A DNA stretch of 64,000 bases from Tremella fuciformis (lineage: Eukaryota; Basidiomycota; Tremellomycetes; Tremellales; Tremellaceae), in assembly GCA_032768795.1 (NCBI GenBank), contig CP136497.1, forward strand, positions 312,501-376,500, in the 5' to 3' direction. The position numbers and the translations under genes are program-made. A model generated the notes under the pieces. The model was not told the DNA's origin. It made no database searches and saw only the letters and a program-made list of their open reading frames with translations. How positions within the stretch are numbered: position 1 is the stretch's first letter; each line of letters begins with the position of its first letter. Shown here in pieces: positions 1-9,172 of this stretch.

Positions 1-1058
1 ACCTCAAAACGCACAAGATCAAGAAAGACTCGGCGACGGTGCCTGCATCGACAAGCGAGAGTATGGACATGCCCAAGGTCGAGCCGCCCGCCACGCCCGC
101 GTCAGAGAACGCTCCACTGCCCGGTGCCACCACTCCAGCTGGCGCCGAATTGAACAGGCGTAGCTTCTTGGACTTTCTGCCGACCTCCAGCAAGAACACG
201 CCTGTCGAATCGCCTCGACCCCTCGCCACGCCGAGCACTTCGGCCTCGTTTGTCCCGCGCTCAGAGTACTTTCCACCTCAAGGGTCAACACCCGGGCCCG
301 TCGCAGCTGCGCCGTCATCTTCGTTTGTCCCTCGCCCATCGAGCAGCTTTGTCCCTCGTCAAGCGTCCATCTCGTCCGATGCACCTGCTGCACCTCAGGC
401 CAGCTCATCATTCGCACCCCGGCCGCAAGGTCCTGATCCGAGCGTCTCGCCTTCTACCAGCTTTACCCCTCGACCAGAATCGATGCCGCCCTTCGCTGCG
501 CGCTCGGTCGAGCCGCCAGTCGCTCCGTTCACTCCTGGGCCCAGCTTTGCCCCTAGGCCAAGCGCTGAGACGCTCACTCCTGCTGCCTATGGGCAGGACA
601 CGTCGGCGAGCTATCCCCCGTTCTCGCCATACCCACCCCGCTCGTCCTCGCTCAATCCGCCCACAGGCCCGACGTTGAGCCCACAGCGGACGTTCGCGGA
701 GATACCTCCTGCGCTCGACAGGCGCGACCCGCCCCCTCACGTGAACGGGTACGATCGGAAAGACTCCGTTGGTGGCGGAGGAGGGGGCTACGCCCCTCCT
801 CCTGTGCGTGCTCCGCCCACTGCGCCCAGAGGCCCAAAAGGCGGTCCATCAGGCGCGAACAACTGGCCCCCTGCTTCACCACGCTCGGCCAGTGGAGCAC
901 TGCCCATGGGATCGGGACCAGGGAGAGACGGGCCGCCTGGACCGCCTCCAAGTGGGCCTAGGGGATTCGGCGGCGGACCGGGACCTGGGTTCAGAGGACG
1001 CGGGATGGGTTTCATGAGAGGTGGACCGGGCTTCCGGGGAAGAGGGAGAGGTATGTGA
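1..1058 (+). CDS. 3' end of an RGG-rich, proline/serine-rich protein (partial)
   Basis: The reading frame is open from the first base, so the gene starts outside the window; the valine codon near 39 is only an in-frame GTG. The visible part (about 350 residues) is low complexity. It carries about six degenerate repeats of the form S-F-[VAT]-P-R between roughly 240 and 570. A proline-rich middle follows, then a glycine/arginine-rich tail with RGRG and RGG-like units, ending in TGA at 1056-1058. RGG tails are common in RNA-binding proteins, so an RNA-related role is possible, but no folded domain is visible and I do not recognise the family. It converges with the E2 gene on the other strand. 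Confidence 0.6.
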   Translation, partial: LKTHKIKKDSATVPASTSESMDMPKVEPPATPASENAPLPGATTPAGAELNRRSFLDFLPTSSKNTPVESPRPLATPSTSASFVPRSEYFPPQGSTPGPVAAAPSSSFVPRPSSSFVPRQASISSDAPAAPQASSSFAPRPQGPDPSVSPSTSFTPRPESMPPFAARSVEPPVAPFTPGPSFAPRPSAETLTPAAYGQDTSASYPPFSPYPPRSSSLNPPTGPTLSPQRTFAEIPPALDRRDPPPHVNGYDRKDSVGGGGGGYAPPPVRAPPTAPRGPKGGPSGANNWPPASPRSASGALPMGSGPGRDGPPGPPPSGPRGFGGGPGPGFRGRGMGFMRGGPGFRGRGRGM

Positions 1059-1312
1059 GGGATACTGGTTGTACATTATATGGAACAGGTTGTATGTTGA
1101 CGCTCTTTGTCGTCTGAAAGAAGAGACGAGAATGGCGTTAGAGAAGAGTAGCATAGTTGCACCATGCACCACCCATCACCACTGCCACTGCCACACTGAG
1201 AGCACAAGAGCTGACAGTCAAGTCGCCATGCATGTGGAACGGTCGTCTCGGATCACCACAGCCCTGGAGAAAGACGATACGTGATGGGTCGGCTGAGCGA
1301 GGCAGGGAGGAA

Positions 1313-2346
1313 TCAGTCGTATGCCTCCTCAGCGCTCCGCCGCGCTAATCGCTTCACCTTCTTCTTGTACGCTGATATGAGCTGGACCTCTCGCCAGAGT
1401 TCTTTGACAGCTCACATGGGAAATCCTCGCGGATCTCCTTGGCGGCATCCACGTTCGCTGGCGAGTTGAGATCGGGCACGTCTTGCGACAAGAGGGAGAT
1501 GACGGAGATGAGCTGCGCGTGAGCTATCGCGTGTTGAGAAAGACACACCAGCAGCTCACAACGCTCTCGACGCTATGTACGGGCAACCACCGCTCCCCGG
1601 CATCCTCGTAGCCCCACTCGTCCTCCCCCGGCGCGTGCTGCGGGTCAGCTACCTTCGACAACGGCGAAGCTGACTTGCCAAGATGGACACGCAGACTTCT
1701 CCTTTCTTATCCCCCTTGTTGTACACTTATGTTCAGCTCATGCAATAACTCGCAAACCACAGCTGACTGACCATTTGGATGCCACATCTCCGAGTCGAAC
1801 ACCATTTTCGGCGGGAGGAGCGGGTATTCCTTCGCGTCAGCGATCCCTTTGACCCACCAGGTCCGGAGACAAAGGAGAGTTAGACGATCCGCTCAAGCGC
1901 TTACACCGGGATGAAGTGAAATGAGGAAGAGAGACAGAGGACATACGGGAGGGAAGATCAGCCGTGCTTTCAGTATCGCCCCTTCCCATAGCGTATCCGC
2001 GGGTCTGGCCGTCAGCTCTGTTAGAGGCCTTATGCAAGCTGCACCGACCCCATGATGACAATCTGCCACTCGAGCATGTTGCTCTCATCTACCAACCCCG
2101 CGCTGAACCCGTCCACAGGGTTCTTCTGCAGTTCTGGCCGTCAGCTCGCCTGCGCGGTGTCGCGTGAGGTGCAGACTCGCCCATGAGCTGTTTCCGCAAG
2201 ATCAGGCTCGAGTTGGAGGTCGACGAGTTGTTGGGCTGAGCTGGTGTGCCGGGTTTGACTGAGCCTGGTCGCGAGGGGTATGAGGAGGACGAGGCGCCGT
2301 TGGTTGGGGGGTTGCCACCGGCCGGCGTGCTTCGGACGGGAGGCAT
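1313..2346 (-). CDS. UBC7: Ubiquitin-conjugating enzyme E2, UBE2G1/Ubc7 type
   Basis: Eight exons: 2346-2181, 2133-2049, 2004-1947, 1829-1772, 1725-1679, 1637-1560, 1512-1416, 1371-1313. Together they give 215 aa in one frame. The product transfers ubiquitin from E1 to substrates, in this subfamily usually with membrane-associated RING ligases of ER quality control. Visible hallmarks: KNPVDGFSAGL near the start of the UBC fold, PPKMVFDSEMWHPN, the catalytic Cys in GEVCVSIL, then the acidic insertion HAPGEDEWGYEDAGERW that marks UBE2G/Cdc34-like E2s, and SPANVDAAKE near the end. About 45 Ser/Pro-rich residues precede the UBC fold, an addition compared with human UBE2G1 (170 aa). Introns 1 and 5 use GC rather than GT donors (GCGAGT, GCAAGT); both are needed to keep the frame and the conserved residues. 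Start ATG at 2346 is the first in-frame Met after the promoter. Confidence 0.9.
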
Positions 2347-2679
2347 CGTGCTGGGTACGGGAGGGGTGGGCTCAGGGGGCGGGGTATGGATGGGAGACGA
2401 TGAAGATGGATCCTGCGATCGCTGAGAGCGCTCAGATGCCCGGAGCAAGCTGCGATATGCGAAGAAGAGACCAAGTAAGAGATGTAGATGACGAGATGCG
2501 AAAGAGGAGAGTACCTCGGAGTGATCACCGCGACGGTACCTCCACCCGCGTACGACAATTTGACACGTCATCCTCAACTGAAGCTTATCACTCCCACTCT
2601 ACGCTCGGACCTCCACTTCCAGACACCAGCAACCACTGAAATATTTCTCGCCTCTCTCTGTCTGTACTCCCGCATCGAT
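2347..2679. promoter_or_regulatory. Divergent intergenic region between the E2 gene and NOC4
   Basis: These 333 bases separate two head-to-head genes and must hold both promoters and leaders. I see no convincing TATA box or longer ORF. Apparent ORFs here are continuations of leader sequence. Confidence 0.5.
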
Positions 2680-4878
2680 ATGGTCGCGTCACTCCCCAAG
2701 TCCAAGGCCAAGAAGGCGCAAGCAAGCGGCGCAGAGACTTCTGCCTCGAGCCCGATCGCTCATATTGCCAAGCTCGAGGCTCAGCTGCTGGCCAAGCCGT
2801 ACAACCCAAACTCCTTGCTGGGCCTCCTCGGCTTGGCTCGACATGACGACCCGCAGATCGTTCACAAGGCTATCTGGGCGCTATACCGCGTCTTTGTCGC
2901 CTACATAAACGAGGGAATTGTGGGGCAAGTCCGTCCGCCTGTCAGAGGAGATGCCTCCCAGACGACTATCAGCGGAGAGGGAGACGACGCAGCCGAAGTC
3001 AAGCATTGGGTGCGGGATCGCTTGATGGAATATGTCGAGCTGCTCTCGAGCCTGCTCAGAGACTCAGAAGAGGGGCTTAGGGTGAGCTATCTAGTCCCCT
3101 GAAACGAGCTCACGAGACAGTCGTCCGCCGTCAAGCTGCTCTTCTCCCTGCTTCAGCCGCTGTCGATGACTCTTCCCTCCTCGTCGAACTCGGCGGTCAT
3201 GCACGTCGTCTACTTCCGCATCCTCCTCGATGCTTTGTTCTTCCCTACGCCATCCCTGCGCGGCTCACAGGATGGCAAAGTAGTCCCCGACAATCAGGTC
3301 GACCTGGAGGATGGCGTCTTGCCGGACGACGTGGCCGAGCTTGTGCAGGAAGAGTACTGGGCAAAGTACGACGATATCCGCTGGATGTTCTTCCGCGAGG
3401 CAAGGTAAGCTATGTAACCCGCTGGGGGATTAAGCTTACAGGTAGGCACTGCCTGCAGCAGCGACCCCTGCTTCACCACGAGAACCTCCTTAGCATGCTC
3501 CTCCCACTCACCAACCTCCCCAAAGAGACCAAAGACATCAACGCGTTCTTCGTTCCCTCCTTCGCCACGCCACCTCCCTCGGCTGCACCAGTCAAAAAAG
3601 GCAAGCCTGTCAAGGGGAAGAAAAAGTCAAAGAAGGGTCAAGGCGAAGTGGACGAGACGCCCGACTGGATGGAGGCGTACGAGACAGAATCCGAGCCCGA
3701 GTCTGAGCCTGAAGCGCCCACGCTCGGCAAACGAGGTCGACCGATCGTCTCTCAGCTCAACATGCACGGCTCGGTGTACTCCATACCCAGCCACCAGCTG
3801 GTGTACTCGGCACTATGGGAGACGGTGTTCAGTATGGACTTGGAGGAGAGCTGGACGAGGAAGATCCTGGTCGGGCTACACGGCGAGCAGGGCATCCTGG
3901 GCCACATGCGCCCGGCTAGGAGAGTGAGAGTGGCCGACTGGTTGGGGAACGTCGTGGATGGCGGTGGGGCAGGGGCGATGCTGGCCATGAACGGGCTGTA
4001 CGTGTTGATGACCAAGTACAACCTGTGAGCGGTCCCTCATGTATTTGTGGGAGGGGGAGCTGACAGCAGCGATTATCCCCAGTTCTACCAGCGGCTGTAC
4101 AGCCTGCTCGACCGGCACGTCCTGCACGTCAAGTACCGCGCGCGGTTCTTCCGCCTGCTTGACACGTTCTTGGCGTCTTCGTGAGTCCCGAGTCCAGCCC
4201 CTACCACCGCACGTACTCAAGGCTTATGCTTAGGCTCCTGCCCGCGGCGCTCGTCGCGTCATTCATCAAGCGCCTCGCGCGTCTGACGCTCACCGCGCCC
4301 CCCGCCGCAATCATCATGGTCATCCCGTTCATCTACAACCTCTTCAAGCGCCATCCAAGGTGCATGGCCATGATCCAGCGCGTAGACGGGGACGCGACGG
4401 GTGAGCCTCACCCCAGTCTTGATTCCCTCAGTGTGGCTGATGCGCAGACCCGTATGACGAGCGGGACCCCTCGCCGCTGACGTCCAAGGCGATCCAGTCG
4501 TCCCTGTGGGAACTGGCCGCCCTGCAGAAACACTACCTCGCGAGCGTGGCGACGCTCAGCAAGGTATTCACCGAGGTGTTCACCAAGCCCGAGTACAACA
4601 TGGAGGATTTCCTCGACCACGGCTACACGACGGTGAGTTTCCGGTAGGGTAGACCGACTCGGTGATGGCGGTGGTGGTGGCGGTGGCGGCGGGGTGTGGA
4701 GAGGGGCCGCGCTGACGGGCAGTTGTTCGATAACGAGCTCAAGCGCAAGTTGAAATACGCCCCGGCGCTGTCCGCCGAGCTGGAGGGCGAGGTGGTGGCG
4801 CGTCCGTTCCCGGGTGCAGAGGTGACGCCTGAAGAGCGCGCAGGGAGGGACATTGTATCGCAGCTATGGAGTTTCTAG
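2680..4878 (+). CDS. NOC4: Nucleolar complex protein 4 (Noc4), CBF/Mak21 domain
   Basis: Seven exons: 2680-3081, 3121-3404, 3446-4024, 4070-4180, 4234-4400, 4448-4632, 4723-4878, giving 627 aa. Noc4 works with Nop14 in the nucleolus in assembly and export of the 40S ribosomal subunit. The C-terminal half has the CBF/Mak21-type region, with FYQRLYSLLD, RFFRLLDTFLASS and FIYNLFKRHP, the usual Noc4 landmarks. A lysine-rich patch near residues 265-280 (KKGKPVKGKKKSKKG) followed by an acidic ES/EP stretch fits a nucleolar protein. Introns are 39-90 nt with GTGAG-type donors. ATG at 2680 opens the frame; the in-frame stretch before it is probably leader. Confidence 0.92.
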
Positions 4879-4970
4879 CGGTAGCAGGACACGCATATGC
4901 ATGGCAGGATGGCAGGGTACAGTACAGAGCAGAGACAACGATTGTACAGGGTGGGCTTGGGCTGAGGGGT

Positions 4971-6062
4971 CTACGAGTCTACCTCCATCGAGGTGGGATT
5001 GGCCTGACCCGAGTCTGGCTCTCCCTCTTTCCCAGAGCCATTCCACAGAAAGCCGCTATCTGGATCCCGGGGGTAGACCTCTGTCGCCATCGCCTGATCC
5101 GTCCGCGCTGCTCTCGGCACAGTCGCCCCGTCGTTCAATTTGGAATGGGAGGCAGAGACAGGCGTAGGCTTGTACAGCAGGAGACCGGAGCGTTTGGCGG
5201 TGGTCATTGTCAGCGCGGGCCCGTGGCGTCTTTGCGAGCCGCCGCCGGCGGCGGCGGCACCAGGAGACTGGCCGCCATTGGAGAGACGCGCGCCGGTAGG
5301 CGAAGCGGCAGAGGGTGACGATCTGGAAGTAGGCCGCGAGGACGAGGTCGAGGCGGTGGGGGGTGGCGAAAGGGGGGCTTTGAAGAAATCAGGCGGGAGG
5401 CTCGTCTTTCTCCTCAGCGGCGACCCCCCTCCTCCTTCTTGGCGATCTGGATTGTCGTCTCGGTGCTGAGTGTGGTTTGATGTATTCGGCAGCCTGAGCG
5501 GCGGGGGTGGCGGCTGTAGCGGCCTGGGCAGACGAGGCAGCTGCGGCATCGAAGGGAGTGGGAAGCGCGCCTGGCCGTGTCCGCCAGCAAAGCAGTCCGG
5601 ATGGTTCGGGAACGGGCACTGGCGCCCTTCCGTCGTGTACGGGCACGAGGCGGCGAAGATGCTGCGCGGCGGGGGCCGGGGTGGTATGGTGGTTTGGGCG
5701 GAAGACGAAGAGGGGCGAGGCGGGCTGCTCTCCCTCGAGCGCGCTGACAGTGGTGACCGGTGTTTCTCAGCCGGAGGCGGCGGCGCCGGCAGGGGTGTAG
5801 GCGAAGGCGGCCTCGAGCGCCGGCGCTCCCACTGCGTCTGATCCTCCATGGCGACGTAAACAGGCTCGGGCCATCCAGCCAGGGCGACCATCGTCCCTCT
5901 TCCTCTCTCGGCAGACGCGGCCCCTTCCCATGCTGGTGCTGCTCGCTCTGATCGTAGTCGGGGGTGGTGGTGCGAGGCGGAGAGGGAGAGGGACGATAGG
6001 GCCGGGGACGAGTTGGGCCGCGTGAGTGGGAGTGGTGATATTGTCTTTTCTTGCTTGCCCAT
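4971..6062 (-). CDS. Unknown proline/serine-rich protein with one Cys/His cluster
   Basis: One uninterrupted exon of 363 codons from ATG at 6062 to TAG at 4971. The protein is mostly disordered: Pro/Ser/Arg-rich runs, a poly-Pro tract and Ala/Gly runs. Its only compact-looking part is near residues 162-190, with cysteines and histidines in the order C-x8-C-x7-C-x4-H. This recalls a CCCH zinc finger but the second spacing is longer than usual. The C-terminus ends with an acidic SMEVDS. The frame extends upstream of the ATG without another convincing start. A long pyrimidine (TTCTC)n tract on this strand lies just before the start. I do not recognise the family. Composition makes chance openness in this GC-rich DNA a real concern. 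Confidence 0.55.
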   Translation of the reverse strand: MGKQEKTISPLPLTRPNSSPALSSLSLSASHHHPRLRSERAAPAWEGAASAERGRGTMVALAGWPEPVYVAMEDQTQWERRRSRPPSPTPLPAPPPPAEKHRSPLSARSRESSPPRPSSSSAQTTIPPRPPPRSIFAASCPYTTEGRQCPFPNHPDCFAGGHGQARFPLPSMPQLPRLPRPLQPPPPPLRLPNTSNHTQHRDDNPDRQEGGGGSPLRRKTSLPPDFFKAPLSPPPTASTSSSRPTSRSSPSAASPTGARLSNGGQSPGAAAAGGGSQRRHGPALTMTTAKRSGLLLYKPTPVSASHSKLNDGATVPRAARTDQAMATEVYPRDPDSGFLWNGSGKEGEPDSGQANPTSMEVDS

Positions 6063-6806
6063 GGTCGTCGCTGCTGCCTTGCTGACTGGCCGGCGACTGC
6101 TGGTGTCTGGCCAGAGAAGAGGAGAGAGAAGAGAAGAGAAGAGAAGAGAAAGAGAGAAGAGAATTGTTCTTGCAGTGGGGAAACGGAAGCCGGTTAATCC
6201 GAGCATCCGGCCAAATCCGGCAATCTCGCTATCCGATTCAATTATTTGTATTTCATTCCCCACCACCCAAAGACACTCCGTGCGTGCACCTATGACTGTC
6301 CACTGCCCACTGGGCAATGACCAGACACGAGGCAGAGGCGAGGCTGCAGCAGCGGTGAAGAGTAGCGCGCCGAGAAGCACTCGGCACAAGTCACCGCCAT
6401 GCCCATGCCACCCACACCGAAGCTATCCCTTCCCTTCGCCCCACCCTCCCCTCTACTCCCCCTTATACCCCTTGTTCCCCCGTCCCTCAATGTCCGACGA
6501 TCCCCAGCGCCGCGTTAGTCCTCTAGCTCCCTCCTCACTCAGGGCATCTACTGCAGGGGCAATAAAGACTTCGGACACTTTCCTGGCGATAGGCTATGGT
6601 TAACAATGGGCCGGCGGTAAACCTTGACATGCCGTTACCCGGTCCATCGTCCTCCTTCCGACATCGTACATTGGACACCGCAGACACCGCAACTCTTGCT
6701 TTCTAGGCTCTACAAGTCGACCTCAGATCGTCGCGTCCTCCTCTACCCTCTCTAGGGATCTGCATGTCAGCCACTTCTGCCGAGCCCGCCGCCGCTTACA
6801 TGACAC
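6063..6806. other. Intergenic: promoter of the Pro/Ser-rich gene and 3' flank of MCH1
   Basis: 744 bases without a supported gene. It holds the purine tract described separately and stretches of CCCCT/CCTCC-type pyrimidine sequence. The ORF reading through it on the plus strand has no domain character. Confidence 0.4.
6115..6164. repeat. Purine microsatellite, (AGAGA)n-like
   Basis: An almost pure A/G tract made of GAGAA/GAGAGA units lies about 55-100 bases upstream of the ATG at 6062. On the minus strand it is a polypyrimidine tract in promoter or leader position, a common arrangement in fungal core promoters. Confidence 0.7.
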
Positions 6807-8849
6807 TCACGCGGCCCGCCGCCGTTCTCTGCTTTTCCGTTCTCGCCGCACTCCGGCCCATACACTCGTGCAGAGGGCCAGGAATGACCCAAAGGCCGAG
6901 ATCTTGAACGCCGAAGCGTAGCACGCTGTGCCGAGCAGGCCTGTCGTCAGCTCATAATCCCCCTTATACCCGACAAGACACACAGGCATGCGCGTCGTCG
7001 TCCGGCACACTCGCCCCTGCGCGGCGTAACATGTCGCTTATCGACGAGTTTCCGCTATCTGACGGTATACCTACACGAGATACCTGACCGTTAGCTCTGA
7101 TACTTCGAGATAAGCCAGACACTCACGGTGTTCGAGTCGTACACTCGACCAAACACAATGTTGAACAGGTTGCCGCCGACCACAGGGCTGACACAGATCC
7201 AACCGTAGTTCTGCCCTCAGCTGCGCCCCGCCATCAAACCCCGACCGACGAACCTGCGAGAAATGCGCCATGCCAAACCACTCCAGGACCAGCATCGGCA
7301 GCACGTTGAACAAGCTGCCGTAGAAGAGCCCCATGAGGGAAGAGACGATCCACAGGTGCTCCACTGTACCAGTGTTCAGTGCCAGCAGCTGTGTGCAAAG
7401 GAACCCGCCGGCAACGATCGGCAAAAACCATATCTGCCAATCAGCTTGTCTCTCATGCCACCTTGATAGCTAACCCGGGCCAGCCGGAAGCGAGCCTTCA
7501 TGGTGTCCGAATACAGCCCGCCGATGATCCTTCCCGAGCAATTCCATACTGATAGCGTAGCGACCTGTTTTGCCTGCCATCCGCCGACGACCCTATTGTC
7601 GTACTCCATCTGCCCACCTCGGGCCAGTGCCAAAGCGACACTGCCCACGTTGTTGATATACATCAAACCCACACCGCACAGGGTAGCAAGCACGAATGCC
7701 AACTGCCAAAAGTCCAGCTTGCGCATCACCTGCAGAGGCGAGTCGGCAATAGCCGTGGGCCCAAGGCTAGCCAGGCTAGACGAACGCGTGTGATTTGGCT
7801 TGTAGGGTGTGGACGTCCCACTGCGGTGGCCGTCGCTCCCGTCTTCCTCCTCGGACAGCTCAAAGTGTGCGTGGGCGTGCGGATGGGCATGCCGACCGCG
7901 CGGTGCCGGTGAGCGACTCCGGTTAAGCTCCAGGGAGTTGGTGCGCGAATGTACCGATAGACCCTCCTCGTCGTGCGCAAGTGGTTCGTAGCCTTCTTTA
8001 CTCGTGTCGTGTGTTGGCGGTACGGGTCGCACCACAAAGCTCGCAATAAGTACGGGTACACTAGTGCCCAGACTCAGGAGCAGAAGAAGCCCTCCCGCAT
8101 CTCCCTTGAAGAGCGCGTGCCCGATGGAGGAGTACAGAAAGGCACTGAGGCCAAAGCCAGCCAGGACGAGGCCGGTTGCGCTGGCGCGAGTCTTGTCAGT
8201 GAATGACTTGGCGACGGTGTTCATGCCGGCCGTATTGCCAGCTGCTCCGCCTGTACCGGTCAAAAACATGCCGAAAGCTAGGAGGGCGGTCCCTATGGGC
8301 GTGTCGGCGTGTATGGGCAGGGACCAGGCGTAAAAGGCGTGTACGATAGAGTAGCCTATCAAGAGGAGACCGCCGCTGCATAGGAGAGGGCTGCTTGTCA
8401 GCTGCTTCCCTGGCATTCGGTATAAGCTCACATGAATGGTCCGCGATGGTCGACAAGCTTGCCCCAGCTGCTTGTCAGCTTGAGTCTCCAAGGGGAAGCG
8501 GCGAGCTGACAATGGTCCTGTGGTGTACATCCCCGCATTGCCTGCAAGGCCGACGAGATTGACCTGCGTCGAGCTCAGGTGGAGCTGTGTGGCCAGTTGT
8601 GGGGCGTAAGCTGGAGTCAGCTCCGCCCCTTATGACAAGGAGGACGAACCAGAGTAGACCTGTAGAAGAGGGCGAGTCAGTATTCCTTTCTCGTTCTAAG
8701 CGTATAGTCTCACATAATTCGACCCCCTACAGCGTCAGCTCATGGGACAGGGGCTGTCAGAGAGCTGACGAGCACAACCCCACGACAGTGCTCGCTGCCA
8801 AGACCAGCAGTCTCCTCTTCTCTTCCCCTGTCCATCGCCTAGGGTCCAT
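6807..8849 (-). CDS. MCH1: MCH1-like major facilitator transporter
   Basis: Ten exons: 8849-8770, 8726-8714, 8659-8650, 8610-8511, 8467-8432, 8375-7475, 7433-7254, 7210-7127, 7083-6984, 6940-6807. They sum to 545 aa. Mch1 proteins are monocarboxylate-transporter-like MFS proteins of unproven substrate (nodulin-like branch), usually vacuolar. Evidence: GSNYVYSAYAPQL in the first membrane segment, GGAAGNTAGMNTVAKSF in segment four, a hydrophilic His/Ser-rich central loop, then the second six-segment half with LFYGSLFNVLPMLVLEWFG. Exons 2 and 3 are only 13 and 10 nt, yet both are needed to build that conserved first segment. The last two junctions (donor at 6983, acceptor at 6941) were chosen for frame and a final membrane segment, so they are less certain. 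The protein ends in an Arg-rich tail. Confidence 0.85.
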
Positions 8850-9172
8850 GATGAAAGCCGACCCCGACTCGCCCTTTGTCCTGAGAAGCGGCGTGGGCGA
8901 TCCGGCCATCCAGCTAGATGGCTGGGTGTGTGAGTCCCAGGTGATTGTCGATGTACGGCGTAGGGGCTGTCAGCGAGATGGCATGTTTGTGATGGTGTGA
9001 TAGAGGAGATAGATGAGAAGACAGAAGAAAGGTATCGACGGTGATGGCCGAGTGGAGGTCCGAGCGCAACTCATCACCACCAAAGACGCGTCTGACTTTT
9101 GCCGCTCACCTCTACTCATCCTGCCTAACATGTCATAGCCTGGACAAGAGGAGAGGTATCATCGCCAGCACG
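8850..9172. promoter_or_regulatory. Divergent intergenic region between MCH1 and POT1
   Basis: 323 bases holding both promoters. An in-frame ATG at 9044 would lengthen POT1 by 43 residues, but that stretch has no clear protein character and I treat it as leader. No clear motif seen. Confidence 0.45.

Noticed and set aside
9044..9172. Upstream in-frame ATG for POT1
   Set aside because: The 43 extra residues have no clear protein character; ATG at 9173 followed by a folded-looking segment is preferred, though not proven.
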